A stretch of 25,269 bases of DNA, taken from the NCBI GenBank assembly GCA_034172985.1, contig JAXFDY010000107.1, forward strand, positions 1 to 25,269. The letters run 5' to 3'. Shown here in pieces: positions 24,233 through 25,269 of this stretch. Numbering within the stretch: position 1 is the stretch's first letter; every line of letters begins with the position of its first letter. A program made the position numbers and the translations under genes. Source of the DNA: CAG-303 sp034172985. GTDB lineage: Bacteria; Bacillota; Clostridia; Lachnospirales; Lachnospiraceae. The notes under the pieces were generated by a model that saw only the letters and a list, made by a program, of their open reading frames with translations, searched no databases and was not told the DNA's origin.

Positions 24233-25168
24233 ATGAAACAAAAAAATTCTATACTTCTCATCCTGACAGCATTCATCTGGGGTGTTGCCTTTGTTGCCCA
24301 AAGTGAAGGAGGAGATGCGGCAGGTCCATATACTTTTAACTGTATCCGTTCACTGATTGGATCCGCTGTTTTGATTCCCGTTATTTTGATGTTAGATCAG
24401 CTGGGTTTTACCAGTCGCAAACCGGCTACCAAACAGGAGAAAAAGCTTTTGCTTACAGGAGGAATCTCTTGTGGTATCATCCTCTGTATCGCCAGCAATC
24501 TGCAGCAAATGGGAATCTATTATGGTACCCCTGCAGGAAAAGCAGGTTTTCTTACCGCCTGTTATATCCTATTGGTACCGGTTCTCGGATTGTTTTTGAA
24601 AAAGAAATGCAGTTTAAATATCTGGATAGGAGTCATCATCACTTTAGCAGGTCTTTATCTTTTATGCATGGACAGTTCCTTTTCTATCCGTTTTTCTGAT
24701 CTGCTTCTGTTGCTGTGTGCCCTGGCATTTGCCATACATATTTTAGTGATTGATCACTTTTCCCCTCTGGTAGACGGTGTCCGTATGTCCTGTATCCAAT
24801 TTTTTGTAACCGGTATCCTCTCTATGATTCCAATGTTTTTCGTAGATATGAAACACTCTTTATCCGGAATTCGTGCATGGGCCCCGGCTCTGGCTTCTTC
24901 TGATGCATGGATTCCGATTCTATACGCCGGTATTTTCTCCTGCGGTGTAGCCTATACCCTTCAGATTGTGGGACAGCAGGGAGTCAATCCCACCGTTGCC
25001 TCCCTTTTATTAAGTTTGGAATCTGTTTTCTCCGTCATTGCCGGCTGGATAATTCTGGGCGAAAAAATGGGCGGACGCGAACTGTCAGGATGTGCTCTGA
25101 TCTTTATTGCAGTGATTCTTGCACAAATTCCTACAGCCGTCATCCGGCCCTCTAAAAAAATAAATTAA
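24233..25168 (+). CDS. DMT-superfamily (EamA) transporter
   Basis: The 311-residue membrane protein has about ten helices arranged as two EamA repeats, each of about 140 residues. The N-terminal repeat begins LLILTAFIWGVAFVAQS, typical of the drug/metabolite transporter family, and continues FNCIRSLIGSAVLIPVI. The second ends GVNPTVASLLLSLESVFSVIAGWIILGEKM, the standard family signature before the last helices. These proteins export or import small metabolites such as amino acids, but no substrate can be deduced. AAAGGA lies about 12 bases upstream of the ATG, a rather long spacing. The only strong promoter is upstream of the terminator at 24162-24190; a TTGCCT-17-TATAAA match at 24189-24217 would start transcription after the ribosome binding site and is less likely. 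Confidence 0.9.
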   Translation: MKQKNSILLILTAFIWGVAFVAQSEGGDAAGPYTFNCIRSLIGSAVLIPVILMLDQLGFTSRKPATKQEKKLLLTGGISCGIILCIASNLQQMGIYYGTPAGKAGFLTACYILLVPVLGLFLKKKCSLNIWIGVIITLAGLYLLCMDSSFSIRFSDLLLLLCALAFAIHILVIDHFSPLVDGVRMSCIQFFVTGILSMIPMFFVDMKHSLSGIRAWAPALASSDAWIPILYAGIFSCGVAYTLQIVGQQGVNPTVASLLLSLESVFSVIAGWIILGEKMGGRELSGCALIFIAVILAQIPTAVIRPSKKIN

Positions 25169-25269
25169 ACACTCAAACGTCCCACACCAATAAGGTGTGT
25201 TGAACCTTGAAAATTCAATATTTCAGCCAATAAAAAGGGCATAAATATGTTCCATTTGGTATAATGGAG
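25169..25269. other. Non-coding right edge with small hairpin and a promoter-like -10
   Basis: Past the EamA stop there is a weak 6-bp hairpin (25183-25188 with 25194-25199, AATAA loop) without a T-run. An AT-rich stretch follows, with TATAAT at 25260-25265 but no good -35. A unit starting beyond the window is possible; nothing more can be said. Confidence 0.3.

Noticed and set aside
25169..25269. Start of an insertion sequence or rRNA operon at the right edge
   Set aside because: The stretch has some features that could suit either, but there is too little sequence to support a call.

Overview
The window comes from a low-GC, endospore-forming Firmicute, most likely a gut Lachnospiraceae. 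Supporting signs are spoIVA, yqfC and yqfD (sporulation genes), a MurJ/SpoVB-type flippase, a BofC-like protein, a secreted arabinanase, strong AGGAGG ribosome binding sites and sigma-A/sigma-E-like promoters. Genus cannot be decided from the sequence alone. Almost everything is ordinary chromosomal core. No phage, CRISPR array, tRNA or rRNA gene was recognised.

Layout: (1) 1-243 is non-coding, with a nested inverted repeat cut by the left edge, then a bidirectional terminator. (2) On the minus strand are secG (own promoter), a CapA-fold protein that has lost the usual metal-ligand motifs, and gpmI. Upstream of gpmI lies a 43-bp perfect inverted-repeat element flanked by imperfect direct repeats, and beyond it a 49-codon plus-strand gene. 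(3) From 15178 down to 3977 runs a very tight minus-strand array of twelve genes: yqfC, yqfD, phoH, a shortened PgpH-like HD protein, ybeY, a MurJ/SpoVB-like flippase, a BofC-like membrane protein, two FAD-dependent oxidoreductases (COG2081 and COG2509 types), proB, a DUF896 gene and 5-formyltetrahydrofolate cyclo-ligase. A sigma-E-like promoter precedes yqfC, tying the head of the array to sporulation although most members are housekeeping genes. (4) rpsU (58 codons) has its own strong promoter and a textbook terminator. Upstream are a large secreted GH43 arabinanase and alaS, 17 bases apart. (5) Between the alaS promoter and a membrane-anchored MutS-family ATPase sits a compact 185-base multi-stem element. 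It has two GNRA tetraloops on the plus strand and a 9-bp direct repeat at its borders. (6) spoIVA reads divergently on the plus strand, followed by a DMT/EamA transporter whose only good promoter is followed immediately by a strong terminator.

The points most worth following up are the structured RNA-like element at 20567-20767 (possibly a stand-alone relic of a HEARO/omega-RNA-type transposon RNA, unproven), the GH43 protein with two export signals and an internal membrane segment, the CapA-fold pseudo-enzyme, and the truncated PgpH homologue at the exact syntenic place of pgpH. I found nothing that clearly amounts to a new multi-gene system.
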